This document shows positions 17,678 through 26,865 of a DNA stretch of 54,875 nucleotides, piece after piece (positions within the stretch are counted from its first letter, which is position 1; each line of letters opens with the position of its first letter). The notes under the pieces are model-generated. The model made no database searches, was not told the origin of the DNA, and worked only from the letters and a program-made list of their open reading frames with translations. Location: positions 1 to 54,875 of the forward strand of contig CANCQK010000018.1 in the NCBI GenBank assembly GCA_947380295.1, given 5' to 3'. A program made the translations under genes and the position numbers. This stretch comes from Bdellovibrionales bacterium (lineage in GTDB: Bacteria > Bdellovibrionota > UBA1018).

Positions 17678-19423
17678 TCAGTCTTTACACTGATTGGTTA
17701 AATCCACGTGGATGGCGCCGATCTCATCTTCCCAGATCTCCTTGTCCTCGTTGTCAGAAAGTTTGTACCTGCCCCAGTCTAAGACTGGCAGCTGGGAATC
17801 GGTTGAAAGAGATCCTTTGACTGCAGTGACTTCCGTGTTTTGATTGAATTTTTGAAGTAATTTAGCAGTTTTGGCTGAGGTGAAAATTTCAATTTCAATC
17901 ATCCTGCTGTTTTCATAGGCTCTTAGCCATTTTTGAATCAGGGATTCATTGATCTTTGCTAGCTCTCCGTTGATATTTTGGATTAGAGAGTCAGTCGTCT
18001 TGGTTAAATTGGTTTGGTATTGGCTCAGACCATTGGAGAGGCTGAGGTTCGTGCTTGCAAGAGAGCGCTTGAGAGGGTCTTCATTGTTTTTGTCGGGGGA
18101 GTTCGATCCAATTTTTTCTCGAATTTGATCAATGGTGATGTCCTCATCAGAGATGAGATTGAGTTCTTTTTGTGCTTGAATAAATGCGATTGAGTTGAGC
18201 CACTGGGAAATTACTTTTTCTGGAACGAGCTTCTGATTTTTGTCATTCATTTGCTTTTTCAGCATTTGATGAAGATTATAAGCCTGAGCTGGATTTGTTT
18301 TTATTTGATGCCAGCGATAGAGCCAGCCGTAAACTACATCATACTCCTTGTGAAATATTTTAAGAGCGTCAATCGCAGACGCATAGTTACAGCTTGAGAT
18401 TGCTGCCATGGCAACAATTAACGGGACTTCGGGTTGAAATGAGTTTTTCATGGAGAAGGCAAGAAGGCCATAAGCCTGGTCAATCGCGTTTTTGTAGTCT
18501 TCTTTTTTGATAAAAGACCAGCCTTTTCCAAGTAAGCTGTCGATGAAAACGGGTGATTTCTGATCCACCTTTGAAAACCAGGAAATGGATTGATCATACT
18601 GACCCAGGTTGTAGTAGGCTCGACCTAGATTCATTTGAATGCGAGACCGATTCCTTTCAATTTCTGGTGGCAGATAAGGGGCTTTTGCTATTTTAGAGAA
18701 ATAAGTCGCCACATTCGATTCATTACCTTGGAGAGAATACTCGGAGCCTACAATGAGGCTTTCGTAAGGACTTCCGTGGGGTATGAGTCCTAGTTCTTCG
18801 GGGTGCTGGGTAATTGAACTGGTTCGAGTGAGTTTCCTCAATGCGAGGGAGGTGAGTGCTGAGTAGGCCTTTTGAGCTTGGTCCGGTCTCAGTAGCCTGA
18901 GGTTCAGTGTTTTTAATACTTGCAGGGAATCTGCTGGATATTCCATCGACTGGAATTTCTGATGAATTTCATAAAGACAGTCGAGGGATGCAAGTTTTAT
19001 GTGTGAGAGCGTTGGTGGCGTGTTTCGCCAGAGATTGGAAAATCCGTTGAATGCAAGGTGGAACAGGCCTAGTCGAAGTGCTGAGCGATTAAATAAATAC
19101 AAGGCGAGTTTTTGAGTTTCGGGGTCTCTGGATGTTGATTTGATTTGATGAGCGCTTGTTAAAGTTTCAAGATCATCGGACTCGTTGCTTTGTGATTCGA
19201 TCATTCTTTGAAGGTTTTCGGGGTAACGCGCAATTTGCGTCCATTTTTCTCGATCTGTGCAACCTGCATCGACCTGAGGGAGAGAAGCTCCCTCCACTCT
19301 TTGGGTGAGATAGAGTAGAAATATCCCGATAGTCCACACGAGACCCGCCCTCGACTCTGGTGCCACAGACCTTCTAGCCTTGGCCCAGCATTTTGAAAAT
19401 AAACGGGTAGTCCACGGATACAT
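17678..19423 (-). CDS. Exported TPR protein, Agl/Glt-like
   Basis: A 581-residue protein with an N-terminal hydrophobic segment (VWTIGIFLLYLTQ, likely signal cleavage after VEGA). Tetratricopeptide-like helices occur in the middle, most clearly QMNLGRAYYNLGQYDQSISWFSKV and SLLGKGWSFIKKEDYKNAIDQ (about residues 265-320). The C-terminus, LDWGRYKLSDNEDKEIWEDEIGAIHVDLTNQC, matches the conserved 'E-x-W-x-D-E-I/L-G' tail of TPR proteins in myxobacterial Agl/Glt clusters. It is periplasmic by prediction. The ATG at 19423 overlaps the upstream gene by 50 bases; a GTG at 19339 would avoid the overlap and give a short signal peptide, and may be the true start. Last gene of the seven-gene operon. Confidence 0.72.
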   Translation of the reverse strand: MYPWTTRLFSKCWAKARRSVAPESRAGLVWTIGIFLLYLTQRVEGASLPQVDAGCTDREKWTQIARYPENLQRMIESQSNESDDLETLTSAHQIKSTSRDPETQKLALYLFNRSALRLGLFHLAFNGFSNLWRNTPPTLSHIKLASLDCLYEIHQKFQSMEYPADSLQVLKTLNLRLLRPDQAQKAYSALTSLALRKLTRTSSITQHPEELGLIPHGSPYESLIVGSEYSLQGNESNVATYFSKIAKAPYLPPEIERNRSRIQMNLGRAYYNLGQYDQSISWFSKVDQKSPVFIDSLLGKGWSFIKKEDYKNAIDQAYGLLAFSMKNSFQPEVPLIVAMAAISSCNYASAIDALKIFHKEYDVVYGWLYRWHQIKTNPAQAYNLHQMLKKQMNDKNQKLVPEKVISQWLNSIAFIQAQKELNLISDEDITIDQIREKIGSNSPDKNNEDPLKRSLASTNLSLSNGLSQYQTNLTKTTDSLIQNINGELAKINESLIQKWLRAYENSRMIEIEIFTSAKTAKLLQKFNQNTEVTAVKGSLSTDSQLPVLDWGRYKLSDNEDKEIWEDEIGAIHVDLTNQCKD

Positions 19424-20537
19424 CTATACCGCCTTTGGGCTTTGGAAAGCGAAATGTACTCAGCTTTCTCATGATACAGTTTGCTAGCTGGTCACTGGGG
19501 AGAGTTGAGCTAGTGATAGAAACCTTTTTAACGCTGCCGCTGCCGCCAATGACAAATCGAACCACAATCCGACCGCTGATATTGGGCTGAGCAATAATTG
19601 CTGCTTCATGACAATACCGAATTGAATCCATATGTTTGTGGATGACTTGGCCTACCTCGTCAGCTAGGAGACCTTTTTCACTCATCGAAGGGAGAACAGC
19701 TTTTTCTAGAAAGTCACCACTCAGTTTCCCTTTGATACCCTTGTAATTCTCGAGATTTTCAAAGGAGGAGATTTTTCGGGATGACGGTTTACCCGTCTTT
19801 TTCTGAGAGAGATCAAGATCTGCGTCCTTGGAAACGGATTGCGCCTCTGTTTTGAAAAGATTGCCTTGCTGCAGGGACCTATTTTGAATCGGGTGACTGG
19901 GGGTTTTTGTAAGAGCAAGTGCTGAACCAAAGAGCTGCGCGAGCGAGGCCGGAGCTTGCGTTCGAGCCTTAGGTTGGCTTTTCTTGATTGGTCTGGTTGG
20001 AGTCCAAGCGGGTGGAGGTGCTGCAGCCACGACAGGTGCGGGTGTCTGAATGATGGGACGTTTAACAAAATACTTAATTGTGGGGGCTACTTCTTTTTCA
20101 ATTACTTCACTAGTCTGTTTATGAGCCTCGGGAGAGAATAAAGCAAAAAGAGCGAGAATTGCGAGCGTTCCTACCGAAAGTCTGCCAAAAATAGTTTCTT
20201 CTAAGGGGCGTTTGGGAGTTGTTTGTAGAAAGAGGAGAGACGCTCCCAGTTGAAAAAGATGATTCACTGGAGAAAGTCGTTTGAGAGATATTTTTAAATT
20301 TGGCTCTAGTTCGACATGAATAGCCTTACTTTTTGGTGGATTTTCAAGGTGATAAAACAAACGCTGTTGATTCTGAGGGGGATTGGGGTCGAGCAAGCGG
20401 ATGAGCGGTCCTGTAGGAGTGCTTTCGAGTGCCCAGCGAGACGTATCGCCAAGTAAGAGCGGCTGATCGGGATTCCAGATTTGGACCCTCACGATCTGAC
20501 CTTGCTGAGTGATGACTTTAAAGTGAGATTCCCTCAT
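19374..20537 (-). CDS. AgmX/PglI C-terminal-domain protein (TonB-like, GltG-like)
   Basis: A 387-residue bitopic protein. Residues ~1-110 form a beta-rich cytoplasmic region (possibly a degenerate FHA-like fold). One membrane helix is near 140-158 (GRLSVGTLAILALFALF), followed by a Pro/Ala-rich periplasmic linker. Residues ~285-385 form the AgmX/PglI domain: VIHKHMDSIRYCHEAAI, GRIVVRFVIGGSGSVKKVSI, LANCIMRKLSTFRFPKPKGG and DVSVDYPFIF. The architecture (cytoplasmic domain, helix, linker, TonB-like end) is that of cross-envelope proteins such as GltG of the Myxococcus gliding motor. It starts four bases inside the end of the preceding gene, showing coupling. Confidence 0.85.
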   Translation of the reverse strand: MRESHFKVITQQGQIVRVQIWNPDQPLLLGDTSRWALESTPTGPLIRLLDPNPPQNQQRLFYHLENPPKSKAIHVELEPNLKISLKRLSPVNHLFQLGASLLFLQTTPKRPLEETIFGRLSVGTLAILALFALFSPEAHKQTSEVIEKEVAPTIKYFVKRPIIQTPAPVVAAAPPPAWTPTRPIKKSQPKARTQAPASLAQLFGSALALTKTPSHPIQNRSLQQGNLFKTEAQSVSKDADLDLSQKKTGKPSSRKISSFENLENYKGIKGKLSGDFLEKAVLPSMSEKGLLADEVGQVIHKHMDSIRYCHEAAIIAQPNISGRIVVRFVIGGSGSVKKVSITSSTLPSDQLANCIMRKLSTFRFPKPKGGIDVSVDYPFIFKMLGQG

Positions 20538-20923
20538 TGCTCTAAACTCATCTTTCTCGCTTCTTCGATCATCTCCTGCCTCAGATTGTCGCGGATCTTG
20601 TAAAAAATCTTTCTCTTGGAGCCCCTTCGAGAGGCTGTCGAAAGCATGCTGTTGTAAGGGTTCTTGTCTGCTCCTTCTACAAGTTCTTCACCAAACGATA
20701 GAGAGCTATTTCTTTTGCCCTGGGCTGGAGATTGGATGGGCTTTACCGGGATTACCTTGCGAGGGGGCGATTGCAAACGAGCGGGCTGGGACATGATGGC
20801 CCTACTGGGCGGGACGACTTTCTGTTGGTCGCCAAATGTTTGATAGGGTACACCAAGTCCGACGAGTAAAGTGATAACCAGGCTAGCCATTCTTCGTAAT
20901 CTGGTCAACTTTGTATCAAGCAT
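20534..20923 (-). CDS. Small exported basic protein of the TolQR/TPR operon
   Basis: A 129-residue protein with an N-terminal hydrophobic segment (ASLVITLLVGLGVPYQTFG, likely signal peptide), then a Pro/Lys/Arg-rich probably disordered stretch (VPPSRAIMSQPARLQSPPRK), and a charged helical C-terminus (KIRDNLRQEMIEEARKMSLEQ). Overlaps the AgmX gene by four bases and follows the large TPR gene by 73 bases. I recognise no family. By position it corresponds to the small connector proteins (such as GltF) of Agl/Glt clusters, but sequence alone does not show homology. Confidence 0.55.
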   Translation of the reverse strand: MLDTKLTRLRRMASLVITLLVGLGVPYQTFGDQQKVVPPSRAIMSQPARLQSPPRKVIPVKPIQSPAQGKRNSSLSFGEELVEGADKNPYNSMLSTASRRGSKRKIFYKIRDNLRQEMIEEARKMSLEQ

Positions 20924-20996
20924 CCTCTTTACTGATCGGTATTATTTCTGGAATCTTAAGTCGGATCTGTCATGAGTAGAAGAATCAGGCCTGACT

Positions 20997-23900
20997 TTAC
21001 CTCTGAGCTGCCGCATTAAGTTGTTGGAGTTGTCCGTCCTCTAGGGTCGCAGGAGGGGCATCCATTTTCAGTGCTTCGGAAAGCTGGTCGCGTTGACGGG
21101 TTAGGAAGTAATACTGAATGAGTGCAGCCTTAGTGACGGATCTCAGTTTTTCAGGAGAGTTCTTTTTAAGTTGGGATAGGACCTGAATCGACTCTGGGTG
21201 TGCACCTACGCGACTTAAAATCAAAGCTCTTGCAAATTGGATCTCGTCCTCGGTCCAGATCTTCCGATCGGTGATCATTTGTAGGAGATAGAATGCATGG
21301 TTCCATTGTGATTTTTGGAGGGCTTGTGCTAATTTTTGTTCTACTCCCTGAGCGCTTTTCAGGAGCAGGAGCCATTTCGGGTCGTTGAGGATCATTGGAG
21401 TCTTAGCTGAAACAGTGTTTACCTTGGCTTGAGAGGAGAGGACTTGAGCTTGTTTCTCGGTCTCAAGTGCATTTTTTAAAAATGGATCTGCGATGCTATG
21501 AAGTGATTTGACATAGTCTTCATGGGACATTTGACCTAACTTTTTAGAATAGGGAATTGCTAAAATGTCGTCCGAAAAATCCCTAAAAATCTGACCCCTA
21601 AACTGGAGACCTGCAGCTTTAAGATAGGTCCATCCGAAAATCTCAAGTGAAGTGCTGAGTGCCTCATAGGTCTTGATGAGCTGCACGCGAGCCTTAATTT
21701 CTGCGGGATTGAGTTGGAGTTGAGCCGACTTTCGAATTTGAGATCGAATCGACTGGAGAGCACTTGGAAAAACAGTAAAAAGACGTTTAAGAATTGAAAA
21801 CTGAGAAAGATGATCTAAGGATTCCCAGCTGGCAATAAGAGTCCTCAGTGCCTGATCATTGGCTTTTAGTCCAGCTGAAGCGGAATTAGCTAAAACCACA
21901 GTAGCCAAGATGGGACGAGTATTCTGTGAAGCCGTTTTAACCAATTGCACTACTTTACCTAGTTCTTGTGCATTTAGGAGCTGCGGTCTGTCGAAGTCCA
22001 GCCACGCCCTATAGTGCTCGCAAGTCTGATGGAAAGAGTCATCGCAAAAGTGAGACTCATTCAGGACCTGTTGGCTGAGTTTATTGCGTCCAAAGATCCA
22101 ACTGAATTTTAATAAACGTTCTTTTACTCCTCGATAGGTTTCATTCGGGAGGTCTCGATTCTTAAATTGAATCTCAACAATTGCACTCATTTTTTCTAGT
22201 GCAGTTTCAAAATCAAAACGATCTTCTGCAAGCTTCGAGTCAATCAACGCGACTTGAATTGGACTCCCAAGTGAATATTGACCTAAGATCTTTCGCCATT
22301 TTTGACTAGATTCTAAATCTTTATGAGCCAGAGCTTCTTTTAGTCCGAGGCCGACAAGTTCTGCCGCGTGGCTGTGACTGGGCATACTATCATTTAAGTA
22401 GCTGATTGCCGAGCTGAGTAATACATTCTGGTCAGACGATTTGATCTGCGAACGAAATTTCTCAAAATAGGCGTCGTCTAAGAGTTGTTTGATTTGAGTG
22501 ATGATGGGTATGTTTTGAGTGGAGAAATGAGGCAGAGCCTGATGCGACTCTACAATGACCTCTTCCCACTTTCCTTCATTGGACAGAAATTCAATGAGTC
22601 GGGCCTCTGCTAGAGCAGACGTTTGAGTTTGTGGATAGGATTGAATCAAATCTTTGAGTCGTTTCTGATAGTTTTCTCGATCACCAATTCTTAATAATAA
22701 GTCACAGATCACGAGACCAAAGTGTTCGTGGTCGGCCTGAGTAAGATTGGATTTGCTTCCTTCAAAATACCTAATCCAGAGATTTACTTGAATTTTTAAT
22801 GAATCACTGACATTCGTTTGTTTTTTTGACTTTGGTCCTGCTTGTTCACTGTCTTTACCTGGGATTAATAGGTATTTCGCCTGGAGAATTTGGGCGCGGA
22901 GTTGGGATTTTAGAGCCTGGGATTGGGGGCTTAAGTCTAAATAATCTTCAGCTTTTATATAAAGCTGAGCAGCATCCTCAAACTTTTTTTTCTGAAAAGC
23001 CTCCTCGCCTTGTTTCATATAGATCGTTGCGAGGACCTTGCGGCGTGAGGGGTCTATTTTAATCAATTCAATGCATTGGCTTTGGAGCATTGCAGATTTT
23101 TCAGCAGTGTAGCCAGTAAAGCTGTTAAAAGTTCCCTGTCCGAGTTTGCTGAAAATTCCGACAATCGTAGATGCGACCTCATCTGCTATTAAGTTTTTTT
23201 CACTTTCGTTTTTTTGGCGATTGATACGAGAACGAATTAAAGAAATATTGAAAGACAAGGATTCGAAGTTCCGCTTTTCGAGTGATCGGATGATTAGCTT
23301 ATTGATGATTTCTTGCTGAATTTCTAATTTAATCATTGGATTGAGGGTGATATTTTTTGAAAATTGGTAAATTGTCCCCTCATTTCCATCTGATCTGATT
23401 AGATTCATGAGTTGCTTGACCATGGATTGAATATGCGATCTAGGTTTTAGATCGATGAAATAGGGGATGGCCGTTTCGATCGTGAAACCAGGTATCTTTT
23501 TAGAAATGCCATGAAAATAGAAAAGAACGATATTATTTAGAAGCTGTTGCTCCATTTGATCGATTTCAGCTGTGATTAAAAGATTTTTCCTTGTTCCTTG
23601 ATTTCGAAATAAGCTAAGTTCTTTTTCAAGATACTTAATTGCCTGAAGAATCTGGTCCAGATAGTAATATCCAAAACCAATATGATGCAATATGACTCCT
23701 TCGGAGTCGGTTGATCGAGTCAAGGCCTCGAGAGGGAGCACGATATTTAATGCTTCATTGTACCTTTTTTCTAAAACGAGCAATTCGTAGAGCTTGATAC
23801 TCGAGCTGAGATAAAGATCGGACCTTGGATAGGTCTTGATGAGATTTGCAAGCGTTTCAATAGCCTCGCTATTTTTTTTGAGTTCAGAAAATGCTTTGGC

Positions 23901-24302
23901 GCGATAGGCTAAAATTTGATCTAATTCAGAATAATTTTTATAACTTTTTTGAAATGAAGATGATTCCAATAAAATGAGATTGAGAGTCGATTGGAAGTCT
24001 TGAGTGCGTCTATTGACATCCTTAGTTGTGTTCGAACTGTGGATTAGCCGAAACTGAGAGGTGCTCAACTGGCTCATTGCCTCGATGATTTTGAACCTAA
24101 ACTCAGCATCGGACGATGAATCTGGATGTGAGCTGAGATGATCTCGAAGCAATTGAATTTTGCTGATCTGTGCTGATGTCACTTGAAGGTCAAGCTGCCT
24201 AAGAGAGTCCTCAGACGATAAATCATTTTGAGCATAGGCGAATCGAGTCAGAATCGTAAGAACCAGAAAACCCGTTAGAGCGACTAATTTAATCTGGCCC
24301 AC
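20997..24302 (-). CDS. Large periplasmic TPR-repeat protein
   Basis: A 1101-residue protein with a Sec signal peptide (KLVALTGFLVLTILTRFAYA|QN). The rest is helical repeats. TPR-like units include QILAYRAKAFSELKKNSEAIETLANLI, GEEAFQKKKFEDAAQLYIKAEDYL and, at the C-terminus, the pair WNHAFYLLQMITDRKIWTEDEIQFARALILSRVGAH. No catalytic motif is visible. It starts two bases after the second tolR stop, so it belongs to the motor operon. Very large TPR proteins (GltI-type) are part of Myxococcus trans-envelope gliding complexes. The role here is presumably scaffold-like between inner-membrane motor and cell-envelope partners. Confidence 0.75.
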   Translation of the reverse strand: MGQIKLVALTGFLVLTILTRFAYAQNDLSSEDSLRQLDLQVTSAQISKIQLLRDHLSSHPDSSSDAEFRFKIIEAMSQLSTSQFRLIHSSNTTKDVNRRTQDFQSTLNLILLESSSFQKSYKNYSELDQILAYRAKAFSELKKNSEAIETLANLIKTYPRSDLYLSSSIKLYELLVLEKRYNEALNIVLPLEALTRSTDSEGVILHHIGFGYYYLDQILQAIKYLEKELSLFRNQGTRKNLLITAEIDQMEQQLLNNIVLFYFHGISKKIPGFTIETAIPYFIDLKPRSHIQSMVKQLMNLIRSDGNEGTIYQFSKNITLNPMIKLEIQQEIINKLIIRSLEKRNFESLSFNISLIRSRINRQKNESEKNLIADEVASTIVGIFSKLGQGTFNSFTGYTAEKSAMLQSQCIELIKIDPSRRKVLATIYMKQGEEAFQKKKFEDAAQLYIKAEDYLDLSPQSQALKSQLRAQILQAKYLLIPGKDSEQAGPKSKKQTNVSDSLKIQVNLWIRYFEGSKSNLTQADHEHFGLVICDLLLRIGDRENYQKRLKDLIQSYPQTQTSALAEARLIEFLSNEGKWEEVIVESHQALPHFSTQNIPIITQIKQLLDDAYFEKFRSQIKSSDQNVLLSSAISYLNDSMPSHSHAAELVGLGLKEALAHKDLESSQKWRKILGQYSLGSPIQVALIDSKLAEDRFDFETALEKMSAIVEIQFKNRDLPNETYRGVKERLLKFSWIFGRNKLSQQVLNESHFCDDSFHQTCEHYRAWLDFDRPQLLNAQELGKVVQLVKTASQNTRPILATVVLANSASAGLKANDQALRTLIASWESLDHLSQFSILKRLFTVFPSALQSIRSQIRKSAQLQLNPAEIKARVQLIKTYEALSTSLEIFGWTYLKAAGLQFRGQIFRDFSDDILAIPYSKKLGQMSHEDYVKSLHSIADPFLKNALETEKQAQVLSSQAKVNTVSAKTPMILNDPKWLLLLKSAQGVEQKLAQALQKSQWNHAFYLLQMITDRKIWTEDEIQFARALILSRVGAHPESIQVLSQLKKNSPEKLRSVTKAALIQYYFLTRQRDQLSEALKMDAPPATLEDGQLQQLNAAAQR

Positions 24303-24304
24303 AC

Positions 24305-24799
24305 CTAGTTATCCTCTGCTACAATCAACTTGTAGGTTTCAAAGCCGCTCAGTGACGCGGTTGCCAGTACTTTTTTGACTAGATCTACCGGAGCCTCTCG
24401 ATCTGCTAAAATCATCAGCGGAGTCTTTTTCCGCAGTTCAGGATCTTTTTCTTGAATGCCTAACAGTGACTTACGGAGCGTGTGCAAGCTGCCATCCTGG
24501 GCTAGATCTTCTGGTTTGTATTTGAACTGATTGAGTGCAATGACTTCATGATGGTCGAATTTAATCGATCCCTTGAGGATCTCAATTCCCAATGTATTCA
24601 TCACTGGCTTGAGGCTACTCACTTCAGGGAGCTGAATTCCTGGGTCAGGCGTAAAAGGGGCAGCCTCTGAGCTAAAACTCTTGAGTAGAAAGACGAGAAG
24701 AATGACGAAAACGTCTGCCATGGACGTGATTTGAAGTGAGAAATCCTCAGGCGGTCGTTTCCTCTTAAGGAGCGATTTTCGTCTTTTTTGCGAGCTCAT
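24305..24799 (-). CDS. ExbD/TolR-family motor protein (second TolR of operon 2)
   Basis: A 164-residue ExbD/TolR protein with a strongly basic cytoplasmic N-terminus (SSQKRRKSLLKRKRPPED), one helix (FSLQITSMADVFVILLVFLLKSF) with the conserved aspartate, and a periplasmic domain ending TPLMILADREAPVDLVKKVLATASLSGF. Its start overlaps the preceding tolR by four bases. The helix closely resembles that of the second TolR of operon 1 (LTSMMDVLVIIVVFLLKSY), whereas the first TolRs of both operons share a different helix type. The two operons therefore have matching subunit pairs. Confidence 0.88.
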   Translation of the reverse strand: MSSQKRRKSLLKRKRPPEDFSLQITSMADVFVILLVFLLKSFSSEAAPFTPDPGIQLPEVSSLKPVMNTLGIEILKGSIKFDHHEVIALNQFKYKPEDLAQDGSLHTLRKSLLGIQEKDPELRKKTPLMILADREAPVDLVKKVLATASLSGFETYKLIVAEDN

Positions 24800-25260
24800 G
24801 GTCCGCCTGCCTCCGTGTTGAAGGCAACTGATCCGAAATTTGATTCAGCCTTCTGGATAGCTTTGACCAACTGATCATAAGAACCCTTGTCGCTGCCAGC
24901 GACGAGGATTGAATCCAGCGTGGGGTACTTTTGCTTGATCTGTTTAAGTTCAGAGTCAAGCTTGGATAATGCGACTTTCCCACCCTCATCAGGTATATCG
25001 ATTTCTTGAGAACTCATTCCAGAAATCTTAATATGAGCTTGGCCATGGTCACCGATGTTGAGTTCTAATGAGACCAGGGGAGGATTTGGGATTTCTCCTG
25101 CAGTCGGGGTGGCCAATACAATGTCTAATCCACCTAGATTGAGAAATGACGTAGAGATCAAAAGATAGGTGATCAAGACTGTAAAACAGTCAATAAATGA
25201 GGAGAGATTGAGCTCGACCTCGTGAGAGCCTGATGCGTCTCCCTGCTCGGTTGCGTTCAA
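24796..25260 (-). CDS. ExbD/TolR-family motor protein (first TolR of operon 2)
   Basis: A 154-residue ExbD/TolR protein. After a short N-terminus comes VELNLSSFIDCFTVLITYLLISTSF with the conserved aspartate, then a periplasmic domain with YPTLDSILVAGSDKGSYDQLVKAIQKAE. It overlaps both the tolQ stop and the next tolR start by four bases each, so the three genes are translationally coupled. It probably pairs with the other TolR to make a heteromeric rotor/plug in the TolQ channel. Confidence 0.87.
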   Translation of the reverse strand: MNATEQGDASGSHEVELNLSSFIDCFTVLITYLLISTSFLNLGGLDIVLATPTAGEIPNPPLVSLELNIGDHGQAHIKISGMSSQEIDIPDEGGKVALSKLDSELKQIKQKYPTLDSILVAGSDKGSYDQLVKAIQKAESNFGSVAFNTEAGGP

Positions 25261-25979
25261 GCAATGCTCCGTTCTGAATTGGAGGGCGTCGATTCTGTGT
25301 CGAGTTCATAGTAGCGCTGCTTGAGTAAGGTCATCATTCGAGCCGCTGAACGCTCGATTTCCCCGACGAGACGATTTGTTTTACTCATCAGGTAGCTGTA
25401 AGCCACCATGCAGGGAATGGCCACGAAGAGTCCGAGCATTGTTGTATTCATAGCGGTCGAAATCCCTGCAGCTAAAAGAGCAGATCTCTGCTGAGCGCTT
25501 GCAGATCCTAAAGCCTCAAACGATTGAATCAAGCCCACGATGGTTCCAAAAAGTCCCATCAGCGTCGAGACGTTTGCAATCGTGCCAAGGTAAGCCGTGC
25601 GTACCTGGATTCTAGCAGTCGCCTCGCTGACCAAGATTTCGATACTATCTTGAATCAAGTCCTCGGGTTGATTCGCTCTGACCAGAGCTTCGCGAATCAC
25701 TCGAGTCACGGGTTTAGATGCATTTTTGTCACAGAGTTCAAGGGCGTCCCGAAAACGATTCGCCATCACCAACGTTTTAATTTGGTTCATGAATCCGGCC
25801 AAGTTTTTGATCGGGTAATAGAAGCTGAGTGCAAAGAACCGCTCCAATGCAATGATCAGTGCTAGTGCCGCTGCGACGATAATCGGTCCAGTGTGTCCTA
25901 AGTTACTGAGAATAAAATCAATCATTTTAGTCATAGGTGCATTGACGCGTGCGCGCCCCTCTACTCCACTTAACGGCAT
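25257..25979 (-). CDS. MotA/TolQ/ExbB-family proton channel protein (AglR-like, operon 2)
   Basis: A 240-residue TolQ/ExbB protein with three predicted membrane helices (about residues 32-48, 137-160, 178-198). The diagnostic segment AYLGTIANVSTLMGLFGTIVGLIQSF is followed by AAGISTAMNTTMLGLFVAIPCMVAYSYL. It is the first gene of the seven-gene operon, so it powers the associated TPR/AgmX machinery by inference. The frame opens at 25979; ATG 25934 (MTKMIDFILSN) is an alternative start giving a more typical short N-terminus. Divergent from the RAYT transposase. Confidence 0.9.
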   Translation of the reverse strand: MPLSGVEGRARVNAPMTKMIDFILSNLGHTGPIIVAAALALIIALERFFALSFYYPIKNLAGFMNQIKTLVMANRFRDALELCDKNASKPVTRVIREALVRANQPEDLIQDSIEILVSEATARIQVRTAYLGTIANVSTLMGLFGTIVGLIQSFEALGSASAQQRSALLAAGISTAMNTTMLGLFVAIPCMVAYSYLMSKTNRLVGEIERSAARMMTLLKQRYYELDTESTPSNSERSIA

Positions 25980-26018
25980 TGTGAGTTAAAAGCTTGAGTT
26001 GGATGGCAAAGTTGACAC

Positions 26019-26865
26019 CCCTACCCAGGGATTTCATGGGGGACGGAGCTCAATTTGGCCCAGTTCTTTCATCTGTTGAATTCACTATGCGCGTATCCCG
26101 TTATCAAGTTTTGTCCCGGCCCACTGGAATTGTTCATTTGTTCTGGAAATGTCACAACAGCGAATACCTCTTCGACCGTGCCGGAGCAAAAAAGTTGTTC
26201 TTTCAGAGTTTGATTTTCGGTCTAAACCACCGAGGATCGGACGATTCAGTCAAACTCCACACCTTCTGCCTGATGAGTAATCATGTTCACCAGCAGATGA
26301 GTTACTCAGACGGTGCAATCAAACTATCGCACGTGATGAGAGTTGCCCACGGAACTTTTGGAATGCGCTTCAATCGGGCATTCAGCCGGTCCGGAAAGGT
26401 GGCGAACGAGCGCCCAAAAACTCCGTTAGTGGGCGGCACAGAGGCAGAAATGCGGGTCCATTTTTACATTGAGGCAAATCCGATCCGCGCAGGCATGGTC
26501 AAACCAGAGAAGTTGAGATTCTACTTCTGGAACTCTTATCGGTTCTACGCTCATGGGGAGGTCGATGAATGGACCAAGCACATCACCCCTCCCCAATGGT
26601 ACATCGACCTCGATCAAACGCCTGAAGGGCGCCAAAGAGCGTATCGAGCTCTATTTCGGAAGTACCTTGAGCAAACTACCGTGAGCTGGACTCAGTTTTT
26701 AAGTCACTTCATTGGAGATGCACTGTGGGTAAGGAAAATGGAAACTGCTCTGAAAGAGCAATTGTGCGCCAGAGCATTAGCCAGGACTCGTGCTTCTCCT
26801 GCCTAAGCAAGTTAACTTCACTGCACAAATTACGTGTGATTTTCTCAGTTTCGCCCTGGGTAGGG
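26019..26865 (+). mobile_element. REP-associated tyrosine transposase (RAYT) unit with 12-bp inverted termini
   Basis: The transposase gene is bracketed by a perfect 12-bp inverted repeat: CCCTACCCAGGG at 26019-26030 and CCCTGGGTAGGG at 26854-26865. A REP-like core (GGGGACGGAG) lies just inside the left end at 26039-26048. These are the only repeats of this type that directly flank the gene, so they probably mark the element or the REP sequences it recognises. Confidence 0.65.
26087..26806 (+). CDS. rayT: REP-associated tyrosine transposase (Y1_Tnp family)
   Basis: A 239-residue Y1/HUH transposase of the IS200-like RAYT group. It begins MRVSRYQVLSRPTGIVHLFW, and the HUH metal-binding motif is HVH within CLMSNHVHQQ (residues 66-68). 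The catalytic tyrosine candidate is in VHFYIEANPIRAG (about residue 127), the family's usual 'YI-x-x-NP-x-RA' context. Typical of single-copy chromosomal RAYTs, not of transposing IS200. I chose ATG 26087 because the upstream 31 residues of the open frame run through the inverted repeat and look non-coding. REP-like sequences occur nearby and at 2603-2688. Confidence 0.85.
   Translation: MRVSRYQVLSRPTGIVHLFWKCHNSEYLFDRAGAKKLFFQSLIFGLNHRGSDDSVKLHTFCLMSNHVHQQMSYSDGAIKLSHVMRVAHGTFGMRFNRAFSRSGKVANERPKTPLVGGTEAEMRVHFYIEANPIRAGMVKPEKLRFYFWNSYRFYAHGEVDEWTKHITPPQWYIDLDQTPEGRQRAYRALFRKYLEQTTVSWTQFLSHFIGDALWVRKMETALKEQLCARALARTRASPA

Noticed and set aside
25994..26086. Longer N-terminus for the RAYT transposase
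   Set aside because: The extra 31 codons cover the left inverted repeat and the REP-like core, and family proteins begin at MRVSRYQ-like sequences.
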